Part shown: positions 25,558-35,268 of the stretch, piece after piece
Layout: every line of letters begins with the position of its first letter
Position numbering within the stretch: the first letter of the stretch is position 1
Assembly: GCA_030053945.1 (NCBI GenBank)
Contig: JASGCW010000004.1
Location: forward strand, 1 to 64,000
Length of the DNA: 64,000 nucleotides
Source of the DNA: Limnohabitans sp.
GTDB taxonomy: Bacteria; Bacteroidota; Bacteroidia; Flavobacteriales; Flavobacteriaceae
Direction of reading: 5' to 3'
Notes under the pieces: generated by a model
The model's database searches: none
Told to the model about the DNA's origin: nothing
The model's input: only the letters and a program-made list of their open reading frames with translations
Position numbers and translations under genes: made by a program

Positions 25558-28500
25558 TTACAATTGTATTTTTACATTAAAACTAATATCTCTAGTGGTA
25601 GGTAGCACACCACCTTGTACCCCTTGAGTATTTCCAGTTCCCCCTGATTCTGGGTCAGCATAAGGTAGATTTTTATGAATTATCCATAGGTTAGTACCAT
25701 TCAAACTGAATGTCATATCTTTTATAAATGTGTTGCTTAATAGTTTTGAAGGTAATTTATATGATATAGATACTTCTCTTAGTTTTATAAATGATGCATC
25801 ATATACAAAAGATTGTAATGGAAAAGAATTGTAACCTTGAGTGTCGCTATTGTATGGCTGAACAACAGTATTAATACTTCCATCTGCTTGTACTCCTTCT
25901 AATATTTGTCCACCTCCATTAGCAACAGTGTTTCTAATTGGATTTCCTAAATAGTTTGTGCCAACAGTATTAGCATAAAGACCACTTCCTTGACCATAAT
26001 ATTGGTCTAATGAGAATATATTACCTCCTTTGCGACCATCTATCAGCACACTAAGTGATAAATTCTTGTAGGTAAAAGTATTACTTATTCCGCCTATCCA
26101 TTCAGGATTGATGTTTCCTATACTAGCGTTATTGTCAATTACGTAATTTCCAGCTGCATCTACTAATTTTTGCCCATTTAAATAGGTGTAGCCACTACCA
26201 ACCATTGCACCTAATGGTTGACCAACTTCAGCGCGTAATGATACTCCTTGGTAGTAAGCATACTCAAAACTATTTAAGTTAGCAGGTAAATCTAATACTT
26301 TGCTTACATTTCGAGACCAATTAATTTTTGTATTCCAGCTGAAATTATTTGTTTTGATTATATTAGCGTTTAAAATTGCCTCAATTCCTCTATTTTGAAT
26401 AGTTCCACCATTAATATATGCTGATAAATATCCTGAAGCATGTGAAACATCAATAGGTAGAATTTGATCTTTAGTGTTGCTGTCGTAAGCCGAAATGTCT
26501 AGGCCTATGCGCTTTTTAAATAATGATAACTCTAAGCCAATTTCTTTACTTGTAGTTAATTCTGATTTTAAATTACTATTTCTTTTATTGTCTTCTGTAC
26601 TAAATAAGTAAGCTTCATTAAAATTATATGAAGTTTTTGGGAAGATAGAAGTAGTTAGACCAAAACCCGCTTCATTACCTGTTTGTGCATAATTCAAACG
26701 TAGTTTGCCAAATGATAACCATGGTGTTAAATTTTTTAAATTATTGCTGAATATCCACGACCCTGTAAGTGAAGGGTATTGATAAACTGCATTAGCAATG
26801 GGTAATGTAGATGCTTGATCAATTCGATAAGTTCCTTCGATAAAGTAAGTGTCTTTGTACCCAAAAGTTGCATTGGTGAAAACGCTATTTATTCCAGTTC
26901 TTATTAATGTTTCATTTGGGTTCGATACTGGTAACTTCGAATTATTTATGTTATAAATTCCTGGTACAACCAAGCCTCCCTCGGTAGAAGTGTAAACAGC
27001 ATCAACATAATTTCTTCTTATTGTTCCTCCTAACATTGCTTTGAAATTTATGTCTTTTGTGATATTAGTGTTGAAGTTAAAAAAAGCTTCAAGGTTGGTT
27101 TCCCTAGAATTTCTATTGTATCTGTTGTACTCTCCTAAAAGATGATCTCTTCTTTTTGATGTAGCTGCAACTCTTTCATCGTTAAGTTGGCTATAGACAT
27201 CAACAGATGCGCGCCCTGTAAAACTTAACCATTTGTATAGCTCTCTGGTTAATGAGAAATTACCAAAAAAGCGATCTCTGCTAACTGTGTTATAATTATT
27301 ATAACGAACAAAGTAAGGGTTGTCGTGGAAAGATGGGATTCTATTAAATCTTGAAATAGGATTCCATGAAATGTTTCTGCCGGTTAGATTGTAAGCGTCT
27401 TCTAATTCTTTTATATCAACATTTGTTTGCCACCACTGGCGGAAACTTGCAAATATATTATTACCACCATCACCATAACCTACTTCATTTTGTCCTAAGA
27501 TATTTGTTTTAATATAATTTGCATTTGCTGTAATGCTTGTTTTAGGGTCTAAATTGTAACTGCCGCTTATGTTTACGTTATCTCTTTTTAACTGACTGTT
27601 TGGAATAAAACCGCTTTGGTCATATCTTGAATATGATAAGCGGAAATTGCTATTTTCATTTCCTCCACCAATAGAAAAATTATTGGTATAGGTTACTGAA
27701 GGTATATAGAAATCGTTAGGAGTGTTTTTGGCTGCTAACCAAGGTGTTGCTTTGCCGTAGGTAGGTAATTCTGGGTAAAAAGAGTTCCATTGGAAAACTT
27801 CTAGATTTGGATCGAAAGGTGAACCGAAAGATGCATCTCTAGAAGTGATAACTCTTAAATGAAATGGTCCAAAACCTGCTGGAATTTGGATTGGTGCAGC
27901 TCCAAAAGAGTAATTGCCATACCCACCTCCATATTGATCTTGATATTCAGGTAGGGTTTGTTTATTTGCTGTACCTACTGTTATGCCTGAATTTATAGTT
28001 ATTCCAAGACCTTTAGAATTTTTACTTCCTTTTTTTGTGGTTACAATAATAACGCCGTTTGCGGCTCTTGACCCATATAAGGCAGATGCAGCTCCACCTT
28101 TAAGAGTGTTTATGTTTTCTATATCATCTGGATTGATGTCAGATATTGGATTTCCTGCATCATAACCACCTACACCTCTGGAAACATAATTTGAATTGAT
28201 ATTGGCATTATCTACAGGAATTCCATCAATAACCCATAATGCTTGGTTATTTCCAGTAATTGATTTGCTTCCTCTAAGTACAACACTTGTGGAACCACCT
28301 ATATTTCCTGAACGTCTAATTTCGATTCCAGCTATTTTTCCAGAAAGATTATTAGCAACGCTACCTGAATTTACTTTGGTTAAATCTTCACCTTTTACTT
28401 CTTGTGTTGCATAACCTAATGATTTCTTTTCTCGTTTAACGCCTAAAGCTGTAACAACAATCTCTTTAAGCTGATTCGTTTCTGTGCGCAAAAGGACATT

Positions 28501-28770
28501 TATGATGTTGCTCTCTTTTGTTACTGTTCTTTCTACTTGTCTCATACCAAGAAAGGTAAAAACTAAAGTTTCACCAACCGATGCTCTGGTGGTGTATTTT
28601 CCGTCAAAGCTAGTAGAGACACCTCTGGTTTTTCCTTTTATAATAACGTTAACTCCAGGAATTGGTCCGTTTTCGTCTGTAACAATTCCGCTAATTTCTT
28701 TTTCTTGAGCAAAAAAATGCATGCTAAAAAGAATAAATAAATAATAAATCCAATGAAATTTTGTGTTCAT
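25558..28770 (-). CDS. SusC/RagA-family TonB-dependent outer-membrane transporter
   Basis: 1070 residues. A signal peptide (to ~22, HFFAQEKE) is followed by a carboxypeptidase-regulatory-like domain (SGIVTDENGPIPGVNVIIKG). Next come the SusC TonB-box segment (EIVVTALGVKREKKSLGYAT), the plug (IRRSGNIGGSTSVVLRGSKS, ALWVIDGIPVDN, LKGGAASALYGSRAANGVI) and a long β-barrel ending in ISFNVKIQL with an aromatic-free last strand. It imports large substrates with its SusD lid. Its promoter region (28771-29100) contains an inverted repeat at 28812-28833. The pair lies between two paralogous secreted Asp-box proteins, so the four genes may belong to one surface uptake module. Confidence 0.95.
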   Translation of the reverse strand: MNTKFHWIYYLFILFSMHFFAQEKEISGIVTDENGPIPGVNVIIKGKTRGVSTSFDGKYTTRASVGETLVFTFLGMRQVERTVTKESNIINVLLRTETNQLKEIVVTALGVKREKKSLGYATQEVKGEDLTKVNSGSVANNLSGKIAGIEIRRSGNIGGSTSVVLRGSKSITGNNQALWVIDGIPVDNANINSNYVSRGVGGYDAGNPISDINPDDIENINTLKGGAASALYGSRAANGVIIVTTKKGSKNSKGLGITINSGITVGTANKQTLPEYQDQYGGGYGNYSFGAAPIQIPAGFGPFHLRVITSRDASFGSPFDPNLEVFQWNSFYPELPTYGKATPWLAAKNTPNDFYIPSVTYTNNFSIGGGNENSNFRLSYSRYDQSGFIPNSQLKRDNVNISGSYNLDPKTSITANANYIKTNILGQNEVGYGDGGNNIFASFRQWWQTNVDIKELEDAYNLTGRNISWNPISRFNRIPSFHDNPYFVRYNNYNTVSRDRFFGNFSLTRELYKWLSFTGRASVDVYSQLNDERVAATSKRRDHLLGEYNRYNRNSRETNLEAFFNFNTNITKDINFKAMLGGTIRRNYVDAVYTSTEGGLVVPGIYNINNSKLPVSNPNETLIRTGINSVFTNATFGYKDTYFIEGTYRIDQASTLPIANAVYQYPSLTGSWIFSNNLKNLTPWLSFGKLRLNYAQTGNEAGFGLTTSIFPKTSYNFNEAYLFSTEDNKRNSNLKSELTTSKEIGLELSLFKKRIGLDISAYDSNTKDQILPIDVSHASGYLSAYINGGTIQNRGIEAILNANIIKTNNFSWNTKINWSRNVSKVLDLPANLNSFEYAYYQGVSLRAEVGQPLGAMVGSGYTYLNGQKLVDAAGNYVIDNNASIGNINPEWIGGISNTFTYKNLSLSVLIDGRKGGNIFSLDQYYGQGSGLYANTVGTNYLGNPIRNTVANGGGQILEGVQADGSINTVVQPYNSDTQGYNSFPLQSFVYDASFIKLREVSISYKLPSKLLSNTFIKDMTFSLNGTNLWIIHKNLPYADPESGGTGNTQGVQGGVLPTTRDISFNVKIQL

Positions 28771-29100
28771 AAATGTGTTTTTATATTGTGGAGCAATTTT
28801 GTTAATATTAGTATATCTCGATTGTTAGATATATTCCGATTTGAATACTATTTTAATGATATTTAATCTGAAATATCTATTTGTTAAGATTTGTCTTTTT
28901 ATGTGTAGGTGTTTTTTAATGAGTTACACTAAGGGTGTTGAGTGTTTAATTTATTGTTGAAGAGAAAGAGTGATTTCGGGTTAATAGTTTTGGAAATCGG
29001 TTTTTGTGATTTTTTTTATGGTTGTATTATTGTTTTATTTAATTTTTTGTACTTTATTTAAAAAATAATGATAAATTCGTTAAATTTTTTAACGGAAAAT
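28771..29100. promoter_or_regulatory. 330-bp divergent control region of susC and the second Asp-box gene
   Basis: It contains the inverted repeat TATATCT-N8-AGATATA (28812-28833), 42 bases upstream of the susC start, a candidate operator. The rest is AT-rich and has no gene. No exact TANNTTTG box was seen on either strand. Confidence 0.4.
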
Positions 29101-32100
29101 ATGAAAACTAGAAATTTTATTTTACAGTTGTTCTTTTTGTTTTTTTTATATCCAATGTTTGGCCAGTTTGAAGAAAAAAATGGTATCAAAACTAAGATTG
29201 CAGTAGCAAAAGAGGCAAAAGGGTTAAGAAAAAAGCATTCTAAATTTTTAGCACACAGTCCATTTAAGAAAACAATGCAAATGGATAATGATGAGAGAAA
29301 GGCTGCTGGTTTACCTCCTAATAAGTATTTTGAACAGGAATGGGAATTAACTATGAATCCTACATTAGGAAGACCAACAGGAGAAAATTTAGAAGTTGTC
29401 AGAAAGCAACTAGAAGACGAAAGAAATGCTGCTTTATTAGCTGGCAGAACTCCAGGAGATGCTTTGGATAATTCATGGATAGAAAGAGGACCTAATAATG
29501 TCGGTGGGAGGACTAGAGCAATTATGTTTGATCCAAATGATGCGTCTAGTAATACAGTTTTTGCTGGAGGTGTAAGTGGTGGTTTGTGGAAAAATACTAA
29601 TATTTCTAGTAGTACATCTTCGTGGGTGAAAATTAATAGTTTTCCAGAAAATTTGAATATAACTAAAATAATAGCAGATCCTAATAATAATCAAATCTTT
29701 TATATTGGTACTGGAGAGTCTTATACTTCTGGAGATGCAGTTGGAAACGGAGTTTGGAAATCAGTAAATGCAGGTGTTTCTTGGACAAAAATTTTAGGAA
29801 CTTCAAGTCCAGCTACTCAGCAAACTATTCAAAATTTGACAGTTAATTCCCCAGTTTCTGTAGCGGGTAATTATAATTCAATTATGACTACATCTTTTGG
29901 AGCCTCAATAAGTGTTGCAATTACAGCTAACGTTGTTTTGGTTAATGATGGCTCGGCTCCTAATGCAGATGCTTGTGCGTCAACTACAACAGGAGCTAGT
30001 TTTGCTGCGGGATCTATGACTGGAAAAATCGCATTAATTAGAGGTGGTACATGTTCGTATCCTTTAAAATTAAAAGCAGTTCAGAATGCAGGAGCTATTG
30101 CTGCTATAGTTATGAATTATGTTCCTGGAACTGGACCTATGATTATGGGAGGCTCAGATTCAACGATTACTATTCCATCAATTTCAATTTCAAAAGAGGA
30201 TGGTGATTTGTTAGAGGCAGCAGCAGTGGCAGGTACAGTAAATGTAACTTTAAATCCAAATCCAGTTGGGCAGTTTACAGGTGTTGTAAATCCAGGAGTT
30301 CAATTTGTTAATGATATGGTAATTAGAAATAATGGTGGTATCTCAGAATTGTATATTGCTGCTGGCGATGCTCGTTATAGAGATGCTGCTATTATAAATT
30401 ATTCTGGATCAAATGATTATGGTGTGTATAAGTCAACTAATGGAGGAACTACATGGTCGGTTTTAACATTGCCACTTTCGCCGTCAGGAAATAAAACTTG
30501 CCCTAATAATATTGAAATAGCTACGAATGGAAATATTTGGGTTTCTTCAACAGATAGTGCGGCCTATAGAGATGGGGGAGGTAAAGTGTTTTTATCTACA
30601 GATGGAGGTGTTACCTTTCAATTGAAACATACTGTTACGGGTAACGGTGGGGGTAGAAGAGTTGAAATTGAGGCTTCTTCCACAAATGCAAATACTTTAT
30701 ATGTTTTAACTCAATTGAAACAGGCAGATTCTGCTAATCCAACAATTGAAGTTTCTTTGCTTAAAACTACAGATGCTTTTGCTACAGCTCCATCTGTTTT
30801 GAGTTTGCCTGTGGGTAATGAAACTAGAGAAACTACTTATGGTTTTACTGGAGCTCAGGCATTTTATGATTTGCTAATAGAGTCAGACCCAACTAATGAT
30901 CAAATTATATATGTTGGAGGCATCGATTTATATCGATCGGCAGATAGTGGTACTAGTTGGACTACTATATCTAGTTGGTACACAAATGTGCATTCTGATC
31001 AGCATGCTATGGTTTTTAAACCAGGAAATTCAAATATTGCTTTGTTTGGAAACGATGGAGGGGTTTATTATTGTGGAAGTTTGTCTACTGCGACTGAAAA
31101 TTCTACAACAGCAATAACAGATAGAAATAGTGGATATAATGTGACTCAATTTTATAGCGTAGGAGTAGCTCCAACTCAAGCGGTTAGTGGTTTGACTGGG
31201 GATTATTTTGCGGCAGGCGCTCAAGATAATGGTACGCAATATTTTGGCGGAGTAGCCGCTGGTGTTAATTCGAGCGTTGAATCTCAAGGAGGTGATGGAG
31301 CATATACATTGTTTGATCAAGGAGCGGATAAGTATTATATTTCGAACTATGTTTATAATCAAAGTATAAATTATAGACCGATTCCATTAGGAACGGTAAG
31401 AACTATAAATAGTGAATCTACTTCAAATGGTGCTTTTATAAGTGTTATGACATTAGATTCTAGCTTGGATATGCTTTATACCGATTATACTTCAGCAACA
31501 GGAAATGCTGCGATTAGAAGATATACTAATTTGAAGAGTGGTACTGTTGGCAAAACTGTATTGACAAATGCTTTATTGAATGGTAGACCAACAGCGTTAA
31601 CAGTTTCTAAATACACTACAGCCACTACAACGCTTTTTGTGGGGACAATAGGAGGTAAAATCTTGAAGGTTACTAGTGCGAATGGAACTCCAGTCTGGGC
31701 TGATTTAACTGCAACTGCAAGTCCTATAGTAGGTAGTATTTCAGATATTGAGTTAGGCGCTTCTGAAGCGCAAATTTTTGTTACGGTACATAATTATGGA
31801 GTGACTAGTATTTGGTACACTAGTAATGGTACAGCCGCTAATCCTACTTGGTCAAGTATTGAAGGTAATTTGCCAGATATTCCTGTAAAATGTATTTTGC
31901 AAAATCCTTTAAATGCAGCTGAATTGATTGTTGGTACAGAACTAGGGGTTTGGTATACTAATGGTTTTAATCCTACAGCAACTTCAGCTCAAGCATTAAC
32001 TTGGAATCAATCCTATAATGGTATGAGTAATGTTAAAGTTGTTGATATGGATATTCAAGCAGATTCTGGGACTCCAGTAGCTTATAATGTTTATGCATCT

Positions 32101-32418
32101 ACATATGGAAGAGGAATTTTTTCTGGACAGTTCAAAGCTCCTTCTTTATCGGTAACTGAAAATAGTGATTTGATTAGTAATTCTATAAGAGTTTATCCAA
32201 CGATTAGTAAGGGAGAGGTGATGGTTAATTCGGATAAGTTTTATGGTAATACTAAATTGAGTTTATTTGATTTGTCAGGTAAAAAAGTTTATGAATCAGA
32301 AGTGCTTATCAATTCAGACTCAAGTGTTGTTAATTTTGGTAAATTAAGCACAGGAGAGTATCTTTTAAAATTATCCGGTGAAGGATTTGAATTGACGAAA
32401 AAGCTTATAATAGAATAA
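29101..32418 (+). CDS. Secreted T9SS Asp-box repeat protein with PA domain insertion
   Basis: 1105 residues from the ATG at 29101 (MKTRNFILQLFFLFFLYPMFG signal peptide); the frame also opens at 29068, but the extra residues would break the signal sequence. The layout matches the gene at 20766: KKKHSKFLAHSPFKKTMQMD, WIERGPNNVGGRTR, NVTQFYSVGVAPTQAVSGL, the Asp-box TNGGTTWSVL, and a C-terminal T9SS sorting domain (VYPTISKGEVMVN ... LKLSGEGFELTKKL). Between about 29820 and 30270 it has an extra domain (ALIRGGTCSYPLKLKAVQNA, AIVMNY) that matches the protease-associated (PA) fold. The protein probably binds or shields peptide/glycan at the surface. A perfect 16-bp terminator follows. Confidence 0.86.
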   Translation: MKTRNFILQLFFLFFLYPMFGQFEEKNGIKTKIAVAKEAKGLRKKHSKFLAHSPFKKTMQMDNDERKAAGLPPNKYFEQEWELTMNPTLGRPTGENLEVVRKQLEDERNAALLAGRTPGDALDNSWIERGPNNVGGRTRAIMFDPNDASSNTVFAGGVSGGLWKNTNISSSTSSWVKINSFPENLNITKIIADPNNNQIFYIGTGESYTSGDAVGNGVWKSVNAGVSWTKILGTSSPATQQTIQNLTVNSPVSVAGNYNSIMTTSFGASISVAITANVVLVNDGSAPNADACASTTTGASFAAGSMTGKIALIRGGTCSYPLKLKAVQNAGAIAAIVMNYVPGTGPMIMGGSDSTITIPSISISKEDGDLLEAAAVAGTVNVTLNPNPVGQFTGVVNPGVQFVNDMVIRNNGGISELYIAAGDARYRDAAIINYSGSNDYGVYKSTNGGTTWSVLTLPLSPSGNKTCPNNIEIATNGNIWVSSTDSAAYRDGGGKVFLSTDGGVTFQLKHTVTGNGGGRRVEIEASSTNANTLYVLTQLKQADSANPTIEVSLLKTTDAFATAPSVLSLPVGNETRETTYGFTGAQAFYDLLIESDPTNDQIIYVGGIDLYRSADSGTSWTTISSWYTNVHSDQHAMVFKPGNSNIALFGNDGGVYYCGSLSTATENSTTAITDRNSGYNVTQFYSVGVAPTQAVSGLTGDYFAAGAQDNGTQYFGGVAAGVNSSVESQGGDGAYTLFDQGADKYYISNYVYNQSINYRPIPLGTVRTINSESTSNGAFISVMTLDSSLDMLYTDYTSATGNAAIRRYTNLKSGTVGKTVLTNALLNGRPTALTVSKYTTATTTLFVGTIGGKILKVTSANGTPVWADLTATASPIVGSISDIELGASEAQIFVTVHNYGVTSIWYTSNGTAANPTWSSIEGNLPDIPVKCILQNPLNAAELIVGTELGVWYTNGFNPTATSAQALTWNQSYNGMSNVKVVDMDIQADSGTPVAYNVYASTYGRGIFSGQFKAPSLSVTENSDLISNSIRVYPTISKGEVMVNSDKFYGNTKLSLFDLSGKKVYESEVLINSDSSVVNFGKLSTGEYLLKLSGEGFELTKKLIIE

Positions 32419-32444
32419 TTGTTTTTAAAGAACTTAATTTCGCA

Positions 32445-32481
32445 CATAAAAATACCCCACTTTTAGTGGGGTATTTTTATG
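32445..32481. terminator. Bidirectional terminator
   Basis: A perfect 16-bp stem, CATAAAAATACCCCAC / GTGGGGTATTTTTATG with loop TTTTA, between the convergent Asp-box gene and the UspA gene. Confidence 0.92.
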
Positions 32482-32497
32482 TTTAATTTATTTTGTT

Positions 32498-33322
32498 TTA
32501 AATTTTAAAAGTAATTACAGGGCGTTGAGAGTGATTTACTAAGCTTTCACTAATGCTTCCATTAAAGAAATGTGATAAACCTTTTCTTCCGTGTGTACAC
32601 ATTCCAATTAAGTCTGCATTTAGATCATCGGCAATGTTTAAAATACCAGCTTCAACATTGTAATCATTATAAATGTGTGTTTTATAGTTGTTGATAGCAT
32701 AATTAGAAATAAAATCATTCAAGGATTTTTGAGCTGCACGAGTCGATTTAAAGCTGTTTGGGGTAATAACTTTTACTAAATGAAGAGTAGCTCCAAATTC
32801 ATTAACAAATTTTAATACATTTTCAAAAGGTTTTTTGATTTCATCAGAAAAATCTGATGCAAAAACAAAATCATTAATATTGAAATTCTCTTTTTCACTT
32901 TTAAGTACTAATACAGGTACGCTTGAATTTCTCACGACTTTTTCAGCGTTAGAACCAACGAACATTTCTTTTACGCCGCTTGCTCCATGGGAACCCATAA
33001 CGATTAAGTCGATATTGTTAGCGGTAACAGATTTCATTATGCCCTCAAAAGCATGGTCTAATTGTATTATTTTAGAAACATTTAATCCTTCTAGGTAGTC
33101 ACTTTCGGCTAATTCATCTAATTTTCTTGCCGTAGCATTTTTGAAAAACATTACTTCAGGAATGTCGTGACCATGTGATACAGCGTCACTTCCTTGATGA
33201 GGTAGTTCTAAGATGTGATTTAAAAATATTTCTGCATTATATTTTTTTGCTAGATCAGCAGCAACTTTTAAAGCGTATTCTGCATGTTTAGAAAAATCTG
33301 TAGGAACTAGAATTCTTTTCAT
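32498..33322 (-). CDS. Universal stress protein UspA, two tandem domains
   Basis: 274 residues made of two USP folds. The first starts MKRILVPTDFSKHAEYALK and ends with the ATP-binding pattern GSHGASGVKEMFVGSNAEKV. The second (residues ~150-274) ends with the same pattern: CTHGRKGLSHFFNGSISESL. The G-2x-G-9x-G-[ST] motif argues for the ATP-binding type. Cytoplasmic stress-response protein of unknown precise role. It faces rimP (divergent). Confidence 0.92.
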   Translation of the reverse strand: MKRILVPTDFSKHAEYALKVAADLAKKYNAEIFLNHILELPHQGSDAVSHGHDIPEVMFFKNATARKLDELAESDYLEGLNVSKIIQLDHAFEGIMKSVTANNIDLIVMGSHGASGVKEMFVGSNAEKVVRNSSVPVLVLKSEKENFNINDFVFASDFSDEIKKPFENVLKFVNEFGATLHLVKVITPNSFKSTRAAQKSLNDFISNYAINNYKTHIYNDYNVEAGILNIADDLNADLIGMCTHGRKGLSHFFNGSISESLVNHSQRPVITFKI

Positions 33323-33427
33323 AAATTAATTCGGTGTTTATTTCGTTAATATTTGGTATTAAATATGTAATAAAGGTAAGAAATTTTTTAAGATTTATCA
33401 ATTATTTTAGTATTAAAAAAAAAGTAC

Positions 33428-33435
33428 TATATTTG
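33428..33435 (+). promoter_or_regulatory. Putative -7 box TATATTTG for rimP-nusA-infB
   Basis: Exact TANNTTTG, 32 bases before the hairpin at 33467, so a transcript starting near 33441 would include the hairpin. Confidence 0.5.
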
Positions 33436-33466
33436 CAGCGTTATTTAGGAGTTGGATTTAAATAAT

Positions 33467-33492
33467 GAGGCACGCACTGCGTGCCTCTTTTT
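33467..33492 (+). terminator. Terminator-like hairpin in the rimP leader (putative attenuator)
   Basis: GAGGCACGCA-C-TGCGTGCCTC, a perfect 10-bp inverted repeat (in practice about 8-9 bp with a small loop), followed directly by TTTTT. It sits 8 bases before the rimP start codon, downstream of the putative promoter, so it would end transcription of the operon early unless overridden. NusA, made by this operon, stimulates pausing and termination at such hairpins, so feedback control is a natural guess. Confidence 0.7.
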
Positions 33493-33499
33493 ATACAAA

Positions 33500-33964
33500 A
33501 TGGGATTTAGAAAAAAGGTAGAAGAATTATTAATTCAAAGTTTAGTTGAACATCCAGACTTGTTCTTAATTGACTTGGTGATTACAGATAGTTATAAAAT
33601 TATTGTAACTTTAGATGGTGATAATGGAGTTCAATTGCAAGATTGTGTGAGTGTTAGTAGAGTTATTGAAAATAATTTAGATCGTGAAGAACAAGATTTT
33701 TCTTTAGAAGTTGCTTCTGCAGGAATTTCATCTCCTTTGAAGTTGGTTCGTCAATATAAGAAAAATGTTGGAAGAACTCTAAAAGTAAAAACTAAAGAAC
33801 AAGTTATCGAAGCTCATTTATTAGATGCTTCAGATGAAAATATAACGCTAGAATGGAGTTCGAGAGAACCCAAAAAAATAGGAAAAGGCAAGGAAACAGT
33901 GCTTCATAATGTGAATATTCCCTATGGAGAAATTGTTGAAGCATTTGTGACAATAACATTTTAA
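33500..33964 (+). CDS. rimP: Ribosome maturation factor RimP
   Basis: 154 residues from the ATG at 33500 ([20 protein letters not shown]). The frame reaches back to 33452 through the leader hairpin and must be wrong there. RimP helps 30S subunit assembly. [24 protein letters not shown] and [21 protein letters not shown] (RimP-N: EVSSPG-like, here EVASAG) and the C-terminal SH3-like domain ([18 protein letters not shown]) identify it. First gene of the conserved rimP-nusA-infB operon. Confidence 0.92.
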   Translation: MGFRKKVEELLIQSLVEHPDLFLIDLVITDSYKIIVTLDGDNGVQLQDCVSVSRVIENNLDREEQDFSLEVASAGISSPLKLVRQYKKNVGRTLKVKTKEQVIEAHLLDASDENITLEWSSREPKKIGKGKETVLHNVNIPYGEIVEAFVTITF

Positions 33965-33978
33965 AAATAAAGAGTTGT

Positions 33979-35220
33979 ATGGAGAATTTAGCATTAATTG
34001 ATTCATTTTCAGAATTTAAAGACGATAAGTTAATTGATCGTGTAACGCTTATGGCGATTTTGGAAGATGTGTTTAGAAATGCATTGAAGAAAAAATATGG
34101 TTCCGACGATAATTTCGATATTATTATCAATCCTGATAAAGGGGATATGGAAATTTGGAGAAGAAGGGTTATTGTTGCAGATGAAGATCTTGATTTTGAA
34201 AATGAAGAAATTTCTTTGTCTGAAGCTCGTAAAATCGAACCAGATTTTGAAATAGGAGAAGAGGTTTCTGAAGAAGTAAAATTGATTGATTTAGGAAGAA
34301 GAGCTATTTTAGCATTACGTCAAAATCTTATTTCTAAAATTCATGAGCACGATAATACAAACCTATATAAACAATTTAAAGATTTAATAGGCGAAATATA
34401 TACGGCAGAAGTTCACCATGTTCGCCCTAAAGCTGTAATTTTGGTTGATGACGAAGGTAATGAAATTGTTTTGCCAAAAGAAAAACAAATTCCATCTGAT
34501 TTCTTTAGAAAAGGAGATAATGTTAGAGGAATAATTGAAAATGTAGAACTAAAAGGAAATAAGCCTCAAATTATAATGTCAAGAACTTCAGAGAAGTTTT
34601 TGGAAAAATTATTTGAACAAGAAATTCCAGAAGTTTTTGACGGATTAATTACCATCAAAAAAGTGGTAAGAATTCCTGGTGACAAAGCAAAAGTAGCCGT
34701 AGATTCTTACGATGATAGAATTGATCCAGTAGGAGCTTGTGTGGGAATGAAAGGTGCTCGTATTCACGGAATTGTACGTGAATTAGGTAATGAAAATATT
34801 GATGTAATCAATTTTACAACTAACACACAACTTTTTATAACAAGAGCATTAAGCCCAGCTAAAGTGTCTTCAATAAAATTAGATGAAGAAAAAAAATCGG
34901 CTGAAGTTTTCTTGAAACTAGAAGAAGTTTCTAAGGCAATTGGGCGTGGCGGTCACAATATTAAATTAGCTGGATTGTTAACTGGATACGATTTAGATGT
35001 GATTAGAGAAGGAAATGTAGCAGAAGATGACGACGTAGAGTTAACAGAATTCTCAGATGAAATCGATGGATGGATTATTGATGAATTTGCAAAAATTGGT
35101 TTAGATACTGCAAAAAGTATTTTAAGTCAAAATGTAGAAGATTTAGTTCGTCGTACAGATTTAGAAGAAGAAACAATACTTGAAGTAATCAAGATTTTAA
35201 AAGAAGAATTTGAAGATTAA
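33979..35220 (+). CDS. nusA: Transcription elongation/termination factor NusA
   Basis: 413 residues. An N-terminal RNA-polymerase-binding domain (MENLALIDSFSEFKDDKLID), an S1 domain (~135-200) and two KH domains (VGACVGMKGARIHGIVREL and AIGRGGHNIKLAGLLTGYDLDV) are present. It lacks the C-terminal AR repeats of E. coli NusA, which is usual in Bacteroidota. It works in pausing, termination and rRNA antitermination. 14 bases after rimP. Confidence 0.96.
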   Translation: MENLALIDSFSEFKDDKLIDRVTLMAILEDVFRNALKKKYGSDDNFDIIINPDKGDMEIWRRRVIVADEDLDFENEEISLSEARKIEPDFEIGEEVSEEVKLIDLGRRAILALRQNLISKIHEHDNTNLYKQFKDLIGEIYTAEVHHVRPKAVILVDDEGNEIVLPKEKQIPSDFFRKGDNVRGIIENVELKGNKPQIIMSRTSEKFLEKLFEQEIPEVFDGLITIKKVVRIPGDKAKVAVDSYDDRIDPVGACVGMKGARIHGIVRELGNENIDVINFTTNTQLFITRALSPAKVSSIKLDEEKKSAEVFLKLEEVSKAIGRGGHNIKLAGLLTGYDLDVIREGNVAEDDDVELTEFSDEIDGWIIDEFAKIGLDTAKSILSQNVEDLVRRTDLEEETILEVIKILKEEFED

Positions 35221-35268
35221 TTATTCGCCTTTTAATCCACAAAAAAATAAAAATCATAAATAAAATTT

